DNA of 64,000 nt from Devosia sp. FJ2-5-3. Lineage in GTDB: Bacteria; Pseudomonadota; Alphaproteobacteria; Rhizobiales; Devosiaceae. Below the pieces are notes generated by a model, which saw only the letters and a program-made list of their open reading frames with translations, was not told the origin of the DNA and did no database searches. Positions 1 through 8,782 of this stretch are shown one piece after another; position 1 is the first letter of the stretch, and each line of letters opens with the position of its first letter. The stretch lies in the NCBI RefSeq assembly GCF_029201545.1, contig NZ_CP104007.1, positions 2,266,501 through 2,330,500 on the forward strand, given 5' to 3'. The translations under genes were made by a program, and so were the position numbers.

Positions 1-338
1 GCCGACGGTCCGCAGCCGGCCCCATATCGGCCAATGGCAGCAACGCAGTTAATATGGCCGCTTAGTAACAGATGTCGCCAAAACCGGACAGACCGCTACC
101 GGCCCCGCCGAGGCTGATAGTCGAGCGTGCTGGTCACGACCGCTTCGGAAAGCCGTTGGTGATGTCGGAACGACTGAGATTGGGTCGGAGGCAGACAGGC
201 GGCGTCGGGGTGGGCTACGTACTGTCTGCTTTATAGTCAGACGTTTTTTCGCCCCGATCGCAGCGAGTTCGGTTACCGTCCCTGAGCCGGAGCGTTGGGA
301 CGGATACGTGTCGGTTCAGTGCCGGATCTCCCGCCACT
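1..338. other. No gene recognised (left edge)
   Basis: This stretch lies downstream of the exonuclease gene that ends at 339. I see no convincing open frame with a ribosome binding site, no RNA gene and no clear repeat. It may be the 3' flank of a gene outside the window. Confidence 0.4.
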
Positions 339-1088
339 TCAGAATAAGTCGAATTGCGTCTTTAAGGCCGGCGTCGGCGACACTCCACCCTCGCGCCGAC
401 GAAGCTCAATCTCGGCGCTGAAACGAGTGTCGATATCTCTGTCATGCGCCAATTCGTTGAGGGATGCTGAACTGATGTCAGCCCATGCCCTGCCACGCTC
501 TGGACCGGAGCGAACACGCGGTAACAAACCCGGTTGCCGGCTCCATTCGATTAATTGGTCGGAGCCCACTGCGTTAAGTTGATCTCGAAGATGAAACGCG
601 GTGACATATGCGTCCGGCATAGCCCGATGCGCCGGCAAGCCGATCTCATGGACGAGACCCATTGGCTTTCGCTGATAGCGCAGCATCTGGTTGGAGAAGC
701 CATGCAATTCAGGCCAGACCCGAAGCGCCGACTTCCAAGTGCAGATCCATGACACTCCGCCGGCGAGCCTAGGCGTGCAGTATCGTTGCTCGAAAGCGGC
801 ACGATGAGCGGCAAGTGCAAGCACACCGCCTTCGGGCTGCAGAACTTCGCTGGCCATTACTTTCCAAAACGGCGCGTCTGAGACCCATTCGTCCAAGATG
901 TGGTGAATGGACATCGTCTCGGGGCTGATAGGCCGGCCAGGATTGACGAAGCGGTTACCGCGCTCCTCATTCAAATGCCATTCGCCGAAATCGATCGACA
1001 CTACGTCCTGCCAACCGATCTCGCAGACGTCAGTAGCCGCGTCTCCGGCTGTTTCCAGATCAATCACGCGAATTCTGCGAACGGTCAT
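339..1088 (-). CDS. DnaQ-like 3'-5' exonuclease
   Basis: A 249-aa protein resembling the DEDD family of 3'-5' exonucleases, which remove nucleotides from DNA or RNA 3' ends and often proofread. The N-terminus has the exo I motif (VIDLETAG, D and E acids). A C-terminal motif HRAMPDA matches the HxAxxD exo III pattern of DnaQ-type enzymes. ATG 1088 is chosen because GGAG lies 7 bases upstream; the frame stays open further 5' but without such a site. It is the last gene of a same-strand run dnaE2 - orf128 - dinB - exonuclease, 63 bp after dinB. Because neither DnaE2 nor DinB is expected to proofread, a supplied exonuclease is an attractive partner, but that is inference. The class is fairly sure, the substrate is not. 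Confidence 0.75.
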   Translation of the reverse strand: MTVRRIRVIDLETAGDAATDVCEIGWQDVVSIDFGEWHLNEERGNRFVNPGRPISPETMSIHHILDEWVSDAPFWKVMASEVLQPEGGVLALAAHRAAFEQRYCTPRLAGGVSWICTWKSALRVWPELHGFSNQMLRYQRKPMGLVHEIGLPAHRAMPDAYVTAFHLRDQLNAVGSDQLIEWSRQPGLLPRVRSGPERGRAWADISSASLNELAHDRDIDTRFSAEIELRRREGGVSPTPALKTQFDLF

Positions 1089-1151
1089 ACTCGCTCCAGA
1101 TGCAGCACCTTGTCTCCAACGCGTCCGACCCATTGTAGGTCGCATCCGGAG

Positions 1152-2225
1152 CTACTCGATGGGCAATGCCATTTGGTCAGCTTGCGGCGTCTCGCTTCGG
1201 TCGAAATTGGATATCGTTACGCCCAGCAGGCGCACTGGCATGCGGGGCGGAAAGGTGGCGGCGAGCAGGGTCTCGACGACATTACCCAGCGTTTCGCGAT
1301 CGCGAACGAATGACGGCAAGCTACGGGCGCGGGTGATCTGCTCGAAATCAGCGAACTTCACCTTGAGGGTCACCGTACGCCCGAAGAGGTGACGACTATC
1401 GCAAACACTCCAAACCTTATCGGCCAATGGCGCAGCCAAGGCCCTTGCCTCATCGATCGTGGTGATGTCGTCGCGGAATGTGTCCTCCGCGCCAATCGAC
1501 TTCCGTTCGCGGTTCGGCTTCACCTCGCGCTCATCAATGCCGCGCGAAAGGTCGAACCAGTATTGCGCTGAACGACCGAAGCGCGCGGACATGTCGTCCA
1601 TGGTGAGCTCCGCCAGGTCGGCGCCGGTGGCGATGCCCATAGCGTGCATACGGGCGGCGGTCGCCGGCCCAACTCCGTGGAACTTCTCTATCGGCAGCGA
1701 AGCCACGAAAGCGGCGCCCCTCCCGGGCGGGATGACATAGTAATTGTTTGGCTTGCGATGGCCGCTGGCCATCTTGGCCAGGAACTTGTTGTAGCTGATG
1801 CCGGCCGATGAATTGAGGCCCGTGACCTCTTTGATCCGCGCCCGAATGGCATTGGCAACGTCCGTGGCCAAGGGAATGTTCTGCTTGTTCTCGGTTACGT
1901 CGAGATAAGCTTCGTCCAAGGATAGAGGCTCGATGAGATCGGTGTGCTCTGCAAATATCTCGCGGATTTGGGATGAGACCGATTTGTAGACCTCGAACCG
2001 GGGCGGCACGAAGATCAGGCTGGTACATTTCCGCATTGCCGTAACAGACGGCATGGCGGATCGGACGCCGAATTCGCGGGCCTCATAGCTGGCCGCTGCG
2101 ACCACGCCTCGAGCAGCACCATAGCCAACGGTAACTGGCTTGCCGCGGAGGGCCGGATTGTCGCGCTGTTCAACCGATGCATAAAACGCGTCCATGTCGA
2201 CGTGTATGATCTTGCGGACTGTCAT
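1152..2225 (-). CDS. dinB: DNA polymerase IV (Y-family, DinB)
   Basis: A 357-aa Y-family translesion DNA polymerase. The N-terminal palm motif VDMDAFYASVEQ carries the first metal-binding Asp, and SLDEAYLDVT carries the catalytic Asp-Glu pair. A helix-hairpin-helix segment (FHGVGPATAARM) and a little-finger domain follow. The extreme C-terminus QMALPIE fits the beta-clamp binding motif found at the end of DinB proteins. Length is normal for the family. It sits 46 bp behind the 128-aa gene and 63 bp before the exonuclease on the same strand, so it is probably co-transcribed with dnaE2 from the SOS box at 6025-6039. No separate SOS box was seen directly upstream of dinB. Confidence 0.93.
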   Translation of the reverse strand: MTVRKIIHVDMDAFYASVEQRDNPALRGKPVTVGYGAARGVVAAASYEAREFGVRSAMPSVTAMRKCTSLIFVPPRFEVYKSVSSQIREIFAEHTDLIEPLSLDEAYLDVTENKQNIPLATDVANAIRARIKEVTGLNSSAGISYNKFLAKMASGHRKPNNYYVIPPGRGAAFVASLPIEKFHGVGPATAARMHAMGIATGADLAELTMDDMSARFGRSAQYWFDLSRGIDEREVKPNRERKSIGAEDTFRDDITTIDEARALAAPLADKVWSVCDSRHLFGRTVTLKVKFADFEQITRARSLPSFVRDRETLGNVVETLLAATFPPRMPVRLLGVTISNFDRSETPQADQMALPIE

Positions 2226-2271
2226 TGTGTCTCAGCTTCTAAGAGAGCTGCGTGCCATGGGATGTCAGCAG

Positions 2272-2658
2272 TCATCGCCCAAATTTCCTACCGCCCTTGC
2301 GGACGCCCACCCACGGCATCTCACCCGCGATGTTGACTTCGCGCGCGCGTTGCATTGCAACCAGCTCTTCGGTCGCCAGAACGACCACCCCTGCTCCATG
2401 GCTGCCGGAAAATTCCGGGCGTTTGCCTGCGTGCCCAAGCGCAAACGTCGGGTGATACCAGCCGCATGTCGAGCAGCGTAGTCTGCCGGCCAGATAGTCT
2501 CGCCCAGAATAAAAGTCGAACGCCCAGCCGAGATGAACGGCGAGGATTTCAAGGCGAAGCTGGGCGTCATGGCTGCAGACCCAATAATGGCTGCAATAGG
2601 CGTGGATCGCGCGATCTGTGTCGCGGAAGTCCTCGAGGGTGCGGATTGGTCGGGTCAT
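2272..2658 (-). CDS. 128-aa protein of unknown function coupled to dnaE2
   Basis: I do not recognise this 128-aa protein. Its ATG overlaps the dnaE2 stop codon (ATGA), so translation is coupled to dnaE2. Cysteine and histidine residues are clustered: CSHYWVC in the first third, then a CSTCGWYHP motif near residue 62. This could form a small metal site or knuckle, but a full zinc-binding set is not obvious. The position between dnaE2 and dinB suggests an accessory role in translesion synthesis. It takes the place where imuA/imuB might be expected in a dnaE2 cassette but does not resemble either. Confidence 0.7.
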   Translation of the reverse strand: MTRPIRTLEDFRDTDRAIHAYCSHYWVCSHDAQLRLEILAVHLGWAFDFYSGRDYLAGRLRCSTCGWYHPTFALGHAGKRPEFSGSHGAGVVVLATEELVAMQRAREVNIAGEMPWVGVRKGGRKFGR

Positions 2659-5600
2659 CAGTGGAAGTTCCGGCCAGCGGGTAAGGCATCGAGCAAGCGC
2701 CTCGAGACGCTGGCGTCGTACTGCTCCTGCTCGCGATTGCGCCCCTTGGGACCGCCACTCTTGACCTCGTCGGCACGGGCAATGGTTCGCTCGCCGATCT
2801 CGGTACCGCCAGCGATAGCCGCCATGTCGCGACTTAGATCGACGAATTTCTCCGCGATCACATGGATGACAATACCTTCGCGCTGGAGCTTACCGCGCAC
2901 GCCGAGGACTCGGGCGCCCAAGACCACGCGGCGGTTCGCCTCGAAAACCTTTGGCCAGATGATGACGTTAACTACGCCGGTCTCGTCCTCCAGGGTGGCG
3001 AAGATGACGCCGCTGGCCGTACCCGGCCGCTGGCGGACAAGCACCAGCCCGGCCACGTTAACGTAACGCCCTGGCTGCGTGGTCCGCAGCGAATCCGACA
3101 CGGCGACACCACGACTGAACAGGTTCTCGCGCAGGAAGCTCATAGGATGGGCCTTCAGCGATATCGACAGCGCCCGGTAGTCGTGGATGACTTCCTCGCC
3201 CGGGGGCATGGGTGGCAAGCCGCTCTCATAGCTGTCCGCCCGACCTGGAGCCTCACTGGCCTGGAACAGCGGCAAGGTCTCCGCACCGTGTTCGCCAATC
3301 AGGCCGGTAATCGCCCAGGCAGCATCGCGTCGAGACAGGCCAAGCGACTGGAATGCATCGGCGTCAGCCAACCTCGACAGCACTGCAGGCTGCAGACCGG
3401 TGCGGAGCCACAAATCGCGGATACTGTCATAGCCGCCGCGGCGACGTGCGATGATGAGATTGGCATCGTCCGTCCGAAGCTTGTCGACCAGATTGAAGCC
3501 AAGCCGAATTCCCATGTTGCCCCAGATGTCTTCGAGCATCTCGGCGTGCCTAGGCGCCAGGGTCAAACCAGCTTGGTTGGTCCTCTCCATGACCACTTCC
3601 AGATCGCTCAGGTTGATGTCGACCGGTCGCACGTCCACGCCATGGGCTTGGGCGTCGGAGATGATCTGCGCTGGCGCGTAGAAGCCAAGGGGCTGAGAGT
3701 TCAGCAGCGCGGCGCCAAACACATCGGGGTAATGGCACTTCAGCCAGCACGAGACATAAACCAATAGCGCGAAGGACGCGGCATGCGACTCCGGAAAGCC
3801 ATATGACCCGAACCCTTCGATCTGACGGAAACAGGCCTCCGCAAAATCCTTGGTATAGCCATTGCCCAGCATGCCGGCGATGAATTTGTCCCGGAAAGGA
3901 CCGACGCCGCCGGTCCGCTTGAACGTGGCCATGGCGCGCCGCAGCTTGTCGGCCTCGCCGGGCGAAAAGCCGGCACCGACGATGGCGATCTTCATCGCCT
4001 GCTCCTGGAACAGCGGAACGCCGTAGGTCTTCTTGAGAACGTGTTCGAGCTCAGGTGAAGGATAGGACGTGGCCTCCAACCCTTGTCGACGCTTCAGGTA
4101 TGGATGCACCATGTCGCCCTGGATCGGACCGGGGCGAACGATGGCGACCTCAATGACCAGATCGTAGAATTCGGATGGCTTGAGCCGGGGTAGCATGGAC
4201 ATCTGGGCCCGGCTCTCGATCTGAAACACGCCGATCGTGTCCGCCCGGTGGGTCATCTTGTAGACCCGCGGATCCTCTTGGGGCACTGTCGCCAGAGTAA
4301 GCGGCTGTCCGTAGTGCTGCCGGATTAAGTCGAACGAGCGGCGTATGCAGGACAGCATGCCCAAGGCCAGCACGTCGACTTTGAGGATCCCCAGCTCGTC
4401 AAGATCGTCCTTGTTCCATTCGATGACGGTGCGATCCTCCATCGCAGCATTGCTGATGGGTACCAGCTCGTCGAGACGGTCCCGTGTGATGACGAAGCCG
4501 CCAACGTGCTGTCCAAGATGACGCGGAAACCCATAAAGGTCATTGGCGATCTGCATCACCATCATGATGGTGGGATCGTTTGGTTCGATGCCGGCCTGCT
4601 TCAAGCGTTCAGGCGGTATGTCCATCGCACCCCAGCCCCAATTCAGGCCGCCGATCAGTTTGATGGTGTCGTCGGACAGCCCGAAGACTTTACCGACGTC
4701 GCGGATAGCGCCCTTGGTCCTGTAGGTGATGACATTGGCGGTCAGACCCGCCCGGTGCCGACCGTACTTTTGATAGATGTACTGCATCACCTCTTCGCGC
4801 CGCTCATGCTCGAAGTCGACGTCGATATCGGGTGGCTCGTCGCGTTCGGTCGAGACAAAACGTTCGAAGAGGAGGTCGACCAACATGGGATCGACCTCGG
4901 TGATGCCCAGGCAGAAACACACCGCCGAATTTGCCGCAGACCCCCTGCCCTGACACAGAATTCCGCGCTCCTGCCGGGCAAACCGGACGATATCTTGGAC
5001 CGTCAGGAAATATGGCGCGTAGCCCATCTCGCCGATCAAGGCGAGTTCGTGGATCAACCCCTTCTGGACCTTCTCTGGAACCCCATGAGGGTAGCGGGTT
5101 GCGGCACCGGCGTGAGCAAAGCGCTCCAACGTTTGTTGAGCGGTTTCGCCGTTGCCGACCACCTCGTCGGGATAGATGTATTTGAGCTGGTCGAGCTTGA
5201 AACCGATGCGCGCCAAAACGCGATTGGTTTCGGTCAGAGCCTGAGGGTGCTCACGGAACAGGCTGGCCATCTCCCCTGCCGGCTTGATGTGTCGCTCGGC
5301 ATTGGCCGCCAGGAGAAAGCCGGCATTGTTGAGAGTGGTCAGTTCGCGGATACAGGTGAGGACGTCCTGGATAATGACCCTTGAAGGCTCGTGGTAGAGC
5401 GCATCCATGCTGGCAATCATCGGCAGCCCTTGTTGACCGGCGGCTTGCGCTATCCGGTTGAGCCGGGCGCGGTCGATGCCGTCGTATTTTGGGCAAGCCG
5501 CAACCCAGACCTGTTCAGGCGCGAGATCGTTCAACAACCTGGCTATGCCAACATCACGCTCGATGTTCTGGTCTCGAGGGACCACGATCATGAGTTGCCC

Positions 5601-6002
5601 CTCGACGTGATCGATCAGATCCTGCAGCGCCAGTTCACACGACCCTTTGGGTGCCCGCCTGTTGCCGAGAGTTAGGAGTGCGCTCAAGCGTCCATAGGCT
5701 GCTCGATCCGTGGGATAAACCGCTATGTCGGGTGTACCGTCGAAAAAGACCAACCTCGTTCCGACGACCAGCTTGAAGTCCGGGTTGTCCTTGGCCAATT
5801 CGCGCGCTGCGGAAAAGGCGCGGACAACGCCGCTCATGGAGTTTCGGTCGCAGATTCCGATGCCGGTGAGACCGAGGCCAGCAGCTTGGCCGACCATTTC
5901 GAAAGGGTGACTCGCTCCGCGCAGGAAGCTGAAATTGGTGGCGGCGAGCAACTCGGCATAGGCCGGCTGGGCCTCTCCAACGGTTCGCATCCCCAAATCC
6001 AC
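2658..6002 (-). CDS. dnaE2: Error-prone DNA polymerase III alpha, DnaE2/ImuC
   Basis: A 1114-aa C-family DNA polymerase of the DnaE2 (ImuC) type, used for mutagenic lesion bypass. It begins with a PHP domain (YAELLAATNFSFLRG... GIGICDRNSMSGV). The polymerase core has the catalytic PDIDVDFEHERR segment near residue 400, preceded by QGRGSAANSAVCF. The C-terminus has an OB-fold (VNVAGLVLVRQRPGTASGV). The proposed start is GTG 6002, which has GGAGAG 8 bases upstream; an in-frame ATG at 5990 is the alternative. A perfect SOS box lies 23 bp upstream. In most bacteria with dnaE2 the gene follows imuA and imuB; here neither is in the window, and the downstream partners are a 128-aa protein, dinB and an exonuclease. 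Confidence 0.95.
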   Translation of the reverse strand: MDLGMRTVGEAQPAYAELLAATNFSFLRGASHPFEMVGQAAGLGLTGIGICDRNSMSGVVRAFSAARELAKDNPDFKLVVGTRLVFFDGTPDIAVYPTDRAAYGRLSALLTLGNRRAPKGSCELALQDLIDHVEGQLMIVVPRDQNIERDVGIARLLNDLAPEQVWVAACPKYDGIDRARLNRIAQAAGQQGLPMIASMDALYHEPSRVIIQDVLTCIRELTTLNNAGFLLAANAERHIKPAGEMASLFREHPQALTETNRVLARIGFKLDQLKYIYPDEVVGNGETAQQTLERFAHAGAATRYPHGVPEKVQKGLIHELALIGEMGYAPYFLTVQDIVRFARQERGILCQGRGSAANSAVCFCLGITEVDPMLVDLLFERFVSTERDEPPDIDVDFEHERREEVMQYIYQKYGRHRAGLTANVITYRTKGAIRDVGKVFGLSDDTIKLIGGLNWGWGAMDIPPERLKQAGIEPNDPTIMMVMQIANDLYGFPRHLGQHVGGFVITRDRLDELVPISNAAMEDRTVIEWNKDDLDELGILKVDVLALGMLSCIRRSFDLIRQHYGQPLTLATVPQEDPRVYKMTHRADTIGVFQIESRAQMSMLPRLKPSEFYDLVIEVAIVRPGPIQGDMVHPYLKRRQGLEATSYPSPELEHVLKKTYGVPLFQEQAMKIAIVGAGFSPGEADKLRRAMATFKRTGGVGPFRDKFIAGMLGNGYTKDFAEACFRQIEGFGSYGFPESHAASFALLVYVSCWLKCHYPDVFGAALLNSQPLGFYAPAQIISDAQAHGVDVRPVDINLSDLEVVMERTNQAGLTLAPRHAEMLEDIWGNMGIRLGFNLVDKLRTDDANLIIARRRGGYDSIRDLWLRTGLQPAVLSRLADADAFQSLGLSRRDAAWAITGLIGEHGAETLPLFQASEAPGRADSYESGLPPMPPGEEVIHDYRALSISLKAHPMSFLRENLFSRGVAVSDSLRTTQPGRYVNVAGLVLVRQRPGTASGVIFATLEDETGVVNVIIWPKVFEANRRVVLGARVLGVRGKLQREGIVIHVIAEKFVDLSRDMAAIAGGTEIGERTIARADEVKSGGPKGRNREQEQYDASVSRRLLDALPAGRNFH

Positions 6003-6024
6003 GATTGACTCTCCGCCGACATAT

Positions 6025-6039
6025 GTTCCTTATTTGTTC
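6025..6039 (-). promoter_or_regulatory. LexA (SOS) box of dnaE2
   Basis: The plus strand reads GTTC, seven bases, GTTC (GTTCCTTATTTGTTC). This is an exact match to the direct-repeat LexA box GTTC-N7-GTTC of alphaproteobacteria. It lies 23 bp upstream of the dnaE2 start, so LexA bound here would block the dnaE2-orf128-dinB-exonuclease run. The match is seen directly; LexA control is inferred from the known motif. Confidence 0.88.
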
Positions 6040-6154
6040 TCATTTAAGGACGGACGGAGTCAATCGGGTGACCGATCACATGACACATGCGGTTAAGAAC
6101 CTGTCGATGACGGATACCGACGAATGGGAGGCAATCGTCCCCTACGCTGACGGC

Positions 6155-6589
6155 CTAACCGGTGGCATCAATGAAACGATGCCGCTGTTGGGACGGTACG
6201 ACGAAACACCCATCCTGCCGACCGAACCATCGATATCTGTGCCGAGCTACAAGGTTGTAGACGAGGTCTCGCAGTGCGCCTGGGATCACTCGGAACATGG
6301 ATATAGCTCGCCAAGGCCAACGCAGATGATCTGATATCGCCAGAGCCGCGTCCGACCGGGTTAGGCCTACCCCATGCTCGACGAACAGGAAGGTTCGGTC
6401 CAGATCGCCTTTGGTCAAATCATGGCTGGCGGCAAGTGCGATGCCAGCCTCCGACCAAGCCGATACGAAACGGATTGATTGGTCGCTCTCATGCCGGAGA
6501 ATGAAGTGCACGATCCCCGAGCAGAGCATGCAGTCCGTGTCGAAAACTATCGTGGGCTCGTCGGAAAAAACGTCCATCCTAGCGGTCAT
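6155..6589 (-). CDS. DCC-family thiol-disulfide oxidoreductase (DUF393)
   Basis: A 144-aa protein of the DUF393 family of small thioredoxin-like proteins. The family signature D-x-x-C-x-x-C is present near the N-terminus (FDTDCMLCSG), and a conserved aromatic and basic C-terminal part (RHRYRWFGRQDGCF) follows. The redox partner of this family is not established. ATG 6589 overlaps the end of the upstream exonuclease gene by 11 bases; ATG 6577 is an alternative. It lies between the FEN exonuclease and dnaE2 on the same strand, 152 bp before dnaE2, whose own promoter and SOS box occupy that gap. Confidence 0.8.
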   Translation of the reverse strand: MTARMDVFSDEPTIVFDTDCMLCSGIVHFILRHESDQSIRFVSAWSEAGIALAASHDLTKGDLDRTFLFVEHGVGLTRSDAALAISDHLRWPWRAISMFRVIPGALRDLVYNLVARHRYRWFGRQDGCFVVPSQQRHRFIDATG

Positions 6590-7436
6590 CCTTGACCTGT
6601 TCCGCCAGTTGTTCCAGCCGCTCCGTCAAGGCTTTGAGCTCCCAACTCTTAGTCAGGGCGGCGGCGTTATTCCAATCAGGAACTTGGTCGGCAATGGTTT
6701 TCAGCGGCGCGTCCGTCACCATGGTCGCAATCCGCTTGTACAGTTTGAGATCATCCACCTGTTCGCCGAACCGGCCATCTGCGAGCATGGCTTCAAGGTC
6801 GGGAAACTCCCCGAGCAATTTGGCGGCCGTCTTTTCGCCAATCCCCTTCGCGCCAGGGATCTTGTCTGAGGGGTCGCCGCGCAGGGCGATGAAGTCCGGC
6901 ACCTGCGACGGCTCAACGCCATAACGCTCACGCACCTCGGTCGGCCCGATCCTGACGATTTCTCCGGCCTTGGCAGGGTTGAGGATTGTGGTCCTCCTGG
7001 AGGCAAGTTGGAATGCATCCCGATCGCCTGTCGCGACCAAGGCGGTGCCGCCCGCCTTTTCTTCCATTGCGACCGCTGTGGCCAAGAAATCATCTGCCTC
7101 GAAACCGGCGGCCTTTCCGCAGACAAAACCGAAAGACTCCACGAATTCCGGCAAAACCTTGAGCTGCTCGATAATGTCGCCGTCGAATTCTCTGCCACCT
7201 TGATAGTCTGGGAATTCCTTCGCCCGCCAGTTCGGCTTTTCGAGCGTGTCCCATCCCACCACCACAGCTCTGGGCCTCTCATCTGCATATAGCTTCAAGA
7301 GGTAATTCGCGAACCCGACGATGGCCCCAGCAGGCCGGTCACCTTGGCGCCGGATGGTCTTGGGCAGCCCATGATAGGCACGGTGGGCGAACGAGTCGCC
7401 GTCGACCACAAGCAATGGCGGCAACTTACGCGCCAT
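6579..7436 (-). CDS. 5'-3' exonuclease / flap endonuclease domain protein
   Basis: A 285-aa stand-alone relative of the N-terminal 5'-nuclease domain of DNA polymerase I (FEN/Xni class). These enzymes cut 5' flaps or degrade DNA 5'-3' using clustered acidic residues and metals. Visible motifs are VVDGDSFAHRAYHG at the N-terminus, a central GFEADDFLATAV and ATGDRDAFQL, and the helix-hairpin-helix region DPSDKIPGAKGIGEKTAAKLL. ATG 7436 is the natural start, just after the SRAP stop at 7439; longer upstream extensions run into the SRAP gene. Downstream it overlaps the DCC gene. Together with SRAP it forms a repair-flavoured run. Confidence 0.88.
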   Translation of the reverse strand: MARKLPPLLVVDGDSFAHRAYHGLPKTIRRQGDRPAGAIVGFANYLLKLYADERPRAVVVGWDTLEKPNWRAKEFPDYQGGREFDGDIIEQLKVLPEFVESFGFVCGKAAGFEADDFLATAVAMEEKAGGTALVATGDRDAFQLASRRTTILNPAKAGEIVRIGPTEVRERYGVEPSQVPDFIALRGDPSDKIPGAKGIGEKTAAKLLGEFPDLEAMLADGRFGEQVDDLKLYKRIATMVTDAPLKTIADQVPDWNNAAALTKSWELKALTERLEQLAEQVKDDR

Positions 7437-7438
7437 CG

Positions 7439-8137
7439 CTACACCGGCAGCCGCAGCGGATCGCCGGGTTCGGGAATTTCGTTTAGCCCTGGAACGTACT
7501 TCAACGGCAGCCTCGCAATGACCTCGAGCACTCCATCCGGCAATGGCTTCTGGAGCGCCTTGGCTTCGCTCCATGGCGCCCCGAGCCAAACGTCCCGCTC
7601 CTCCTCGCTTTGAAGGATGACGGGCATCGCCTTTTCGTGAACGGCGACGACGATGTCATTGGGCTTGGTGGTGAAGAATGCGAACAGTTGATGGGACAGC
7701 GCACCCTCGTCCTTGCGCCGTACGCCTGTCCACTGCGTATGAACGCCTGCGAAAAAGAACAGCGGCTCAGTGTCATCCACGGCGAACCACCCATTGCCGC
7801 TGCTGCCGTCATCCAGCTTGGTCGGCTCGGCGAAACGCGTGACTGGCACGAGGCATCGGTTTTCGACGCCGAGATACCCTTTCCAGTCATCGAACCAAGG
7901 ATGGCGAATGTTGGTATTGCCACGATCTGGTTTATCGGTGACCGAGTTTTTCAAGGATGGGATGCCCCATCTGGCCACGCCAAGAAGTCGTCGACCGGCG
8001 CGCTCTTTTATGATGGGCGCACCATAGTCGGGGTAGATCGCGTACAGCGGCGGGATGTTGCGCATCACCTCGTCCCACTCATCCACCAAGCGCTGGATGG
8101 CGTCTGTGGTTGTAGTCATGGAATAGAGATTGCACAT
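7439..8137 (-). CDS. SRAP family abasic-site processing protein (YedK/HMCES-like)
   Basis: A 232-aa SOS response-associated peptidase family protein. Family members form a thiazolidine crosslink with abasic sites in single-stranded DNA through Cys2. MCN is intact at the start, which fixes ATG 8137, and AAGGAG lies 8-13 bases upstream. The conserved Glu region is present in variant form (RCLVPVTRFAEPT), and HEKAMPVIL corresponds to the active-site His region. The length is typical. It is followed after 2 bp by the FEN exonuclease, so the two are probably co-transcribed. A one-mismatch SOS-like site lies 69 bp upstream. Confidence 0.9.
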   Translation of the reverse strand: MCNLYSMTTTTDAIQRLVDEWDEVMRNIPPLYAIYPDYGAPIIKERAGRRLLGVARWGIPSLKNSVTDKPDRGNTNIRHPWFDDWKGYLGVENRCLVPVTRFAEPTKLDDGSSGNGWFAVDDTEPLFFFAGVHTQWTGVRRKDEGALSHQLFAFFTTKPNDIVVAVHEKAMPVILQSEEERDVWLGAPWSEAKALQKPLPDGVLEVIARLPLKYVPGLNEIPEPGDPLRLPV

Positions 8138-8205
8138 CGTGCTGCTCCTTCTGCCTTGGCCCTACTTAACCCGACTGCTTCCAACACGCCACACTCCATC
8201 GCGCC

Positions 8206-8220
8206 GTTCTGTAGTGGTTA
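8206..8220 (-). promoter_or_regulatory. Imperfect SOS-like site upstream of SRAP gene
   Basis: The sequence GTTCTGTAGTGGTTA matches GTTC-N7-GTTC except for the last base. It lies 69 bp upstream of the SRAP start. SRAP genes are often SOS-linked, which makes the site plausible, but a one-mismatch match in a GC-rich genome is weak evidence. Confidence 0.3.
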
Positions 8221-8583
8221 CACTCGCGAAGACTAAGGGGCACTGAGGCAACCAAGCGCTGGGCATAACCTGGCATCAGTTGGAGCACAGGACGTTGGAG
8301 TTCAGTTCGAAGTCGGGAGCTTCTGACCGAGAGTCGGCGTGCCGCTGGCATCAAAATCCAAGGCACGAAACTGGTCGCGGTTCTGGCTCGATTTGAGGAA
8401 GTCGATTTTGGGTTTGCGAGGGCGGCGCTTTGTGGTCGGCATAGCCGATAGGTGCCTGAATCGCCCACCGACGCCAAATCAAATCCGCTACCGAAAAGCG
8501 ATAACTATTTCCGGTTGAATTGCGATTTCCAACGGATCGGATCTACCGGTCTTTGCATTAAGTGCAAGGACTTGGGGGATCAA
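8221..8583. other. No gene recognised
   Basis: I see no ORF here with a convincing ribosome binding site or family resemblance. The stretch separates the SRAP promoter from a decayed segment. Confidence 0.4.
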
Positions 8584-8742
8584 ATGCTGCTCACAGCGAG
8601 ACAACGACGTCGCAGAAATGCGACCGTTAAATGGGGAGCATCAATGCTTTTGGCAGCTCTCTTGTTTACGCCCAAGTTCGACGATGTGGTCTTTCCGGAT
8701 TTGAGCTTTCCATTGGTCACCTCGGCAACTGCCTCGGAGTAA
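8584..8742 (+). CDS. Possible 52-aa single-span membrane peptide
   Basis: A short frame starting at ATG 8584 with GGGGGA about 5 bases upstream. It encodes a basic N-terminus (RQRRRRN) followed by one hydrophobic stretch (ASMLLAALLF) and a short tail. I do not recognise it. It lies in a decayed stretch before a NUDIX remnant, so it may be an artefact. Confidence 0.2.
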   Translation: MLLTARQRRRRNATVKWGASMLLAALLFTPKFDDVVFPDLSFPLVTSATASE

Positions 8743-8782
8743 GAGGTAACCGCCAAGTAGCCTATTGGCGTCGGGCAGAGCG

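Noticed and set aside
6005..6334. 109-aa plus-strand frame over the dnaE2 promoter
   Set aside because: Overlaps the SOS box and the end of the DCC gene, no ribosome binding site and no similarity.
8201..8330. tRNA-like words (GTAGTGGTTA and GTTCGAAG)
   Set aside because: Spacing and stems do not form a cloverleaf and no acceptor stem pairs.
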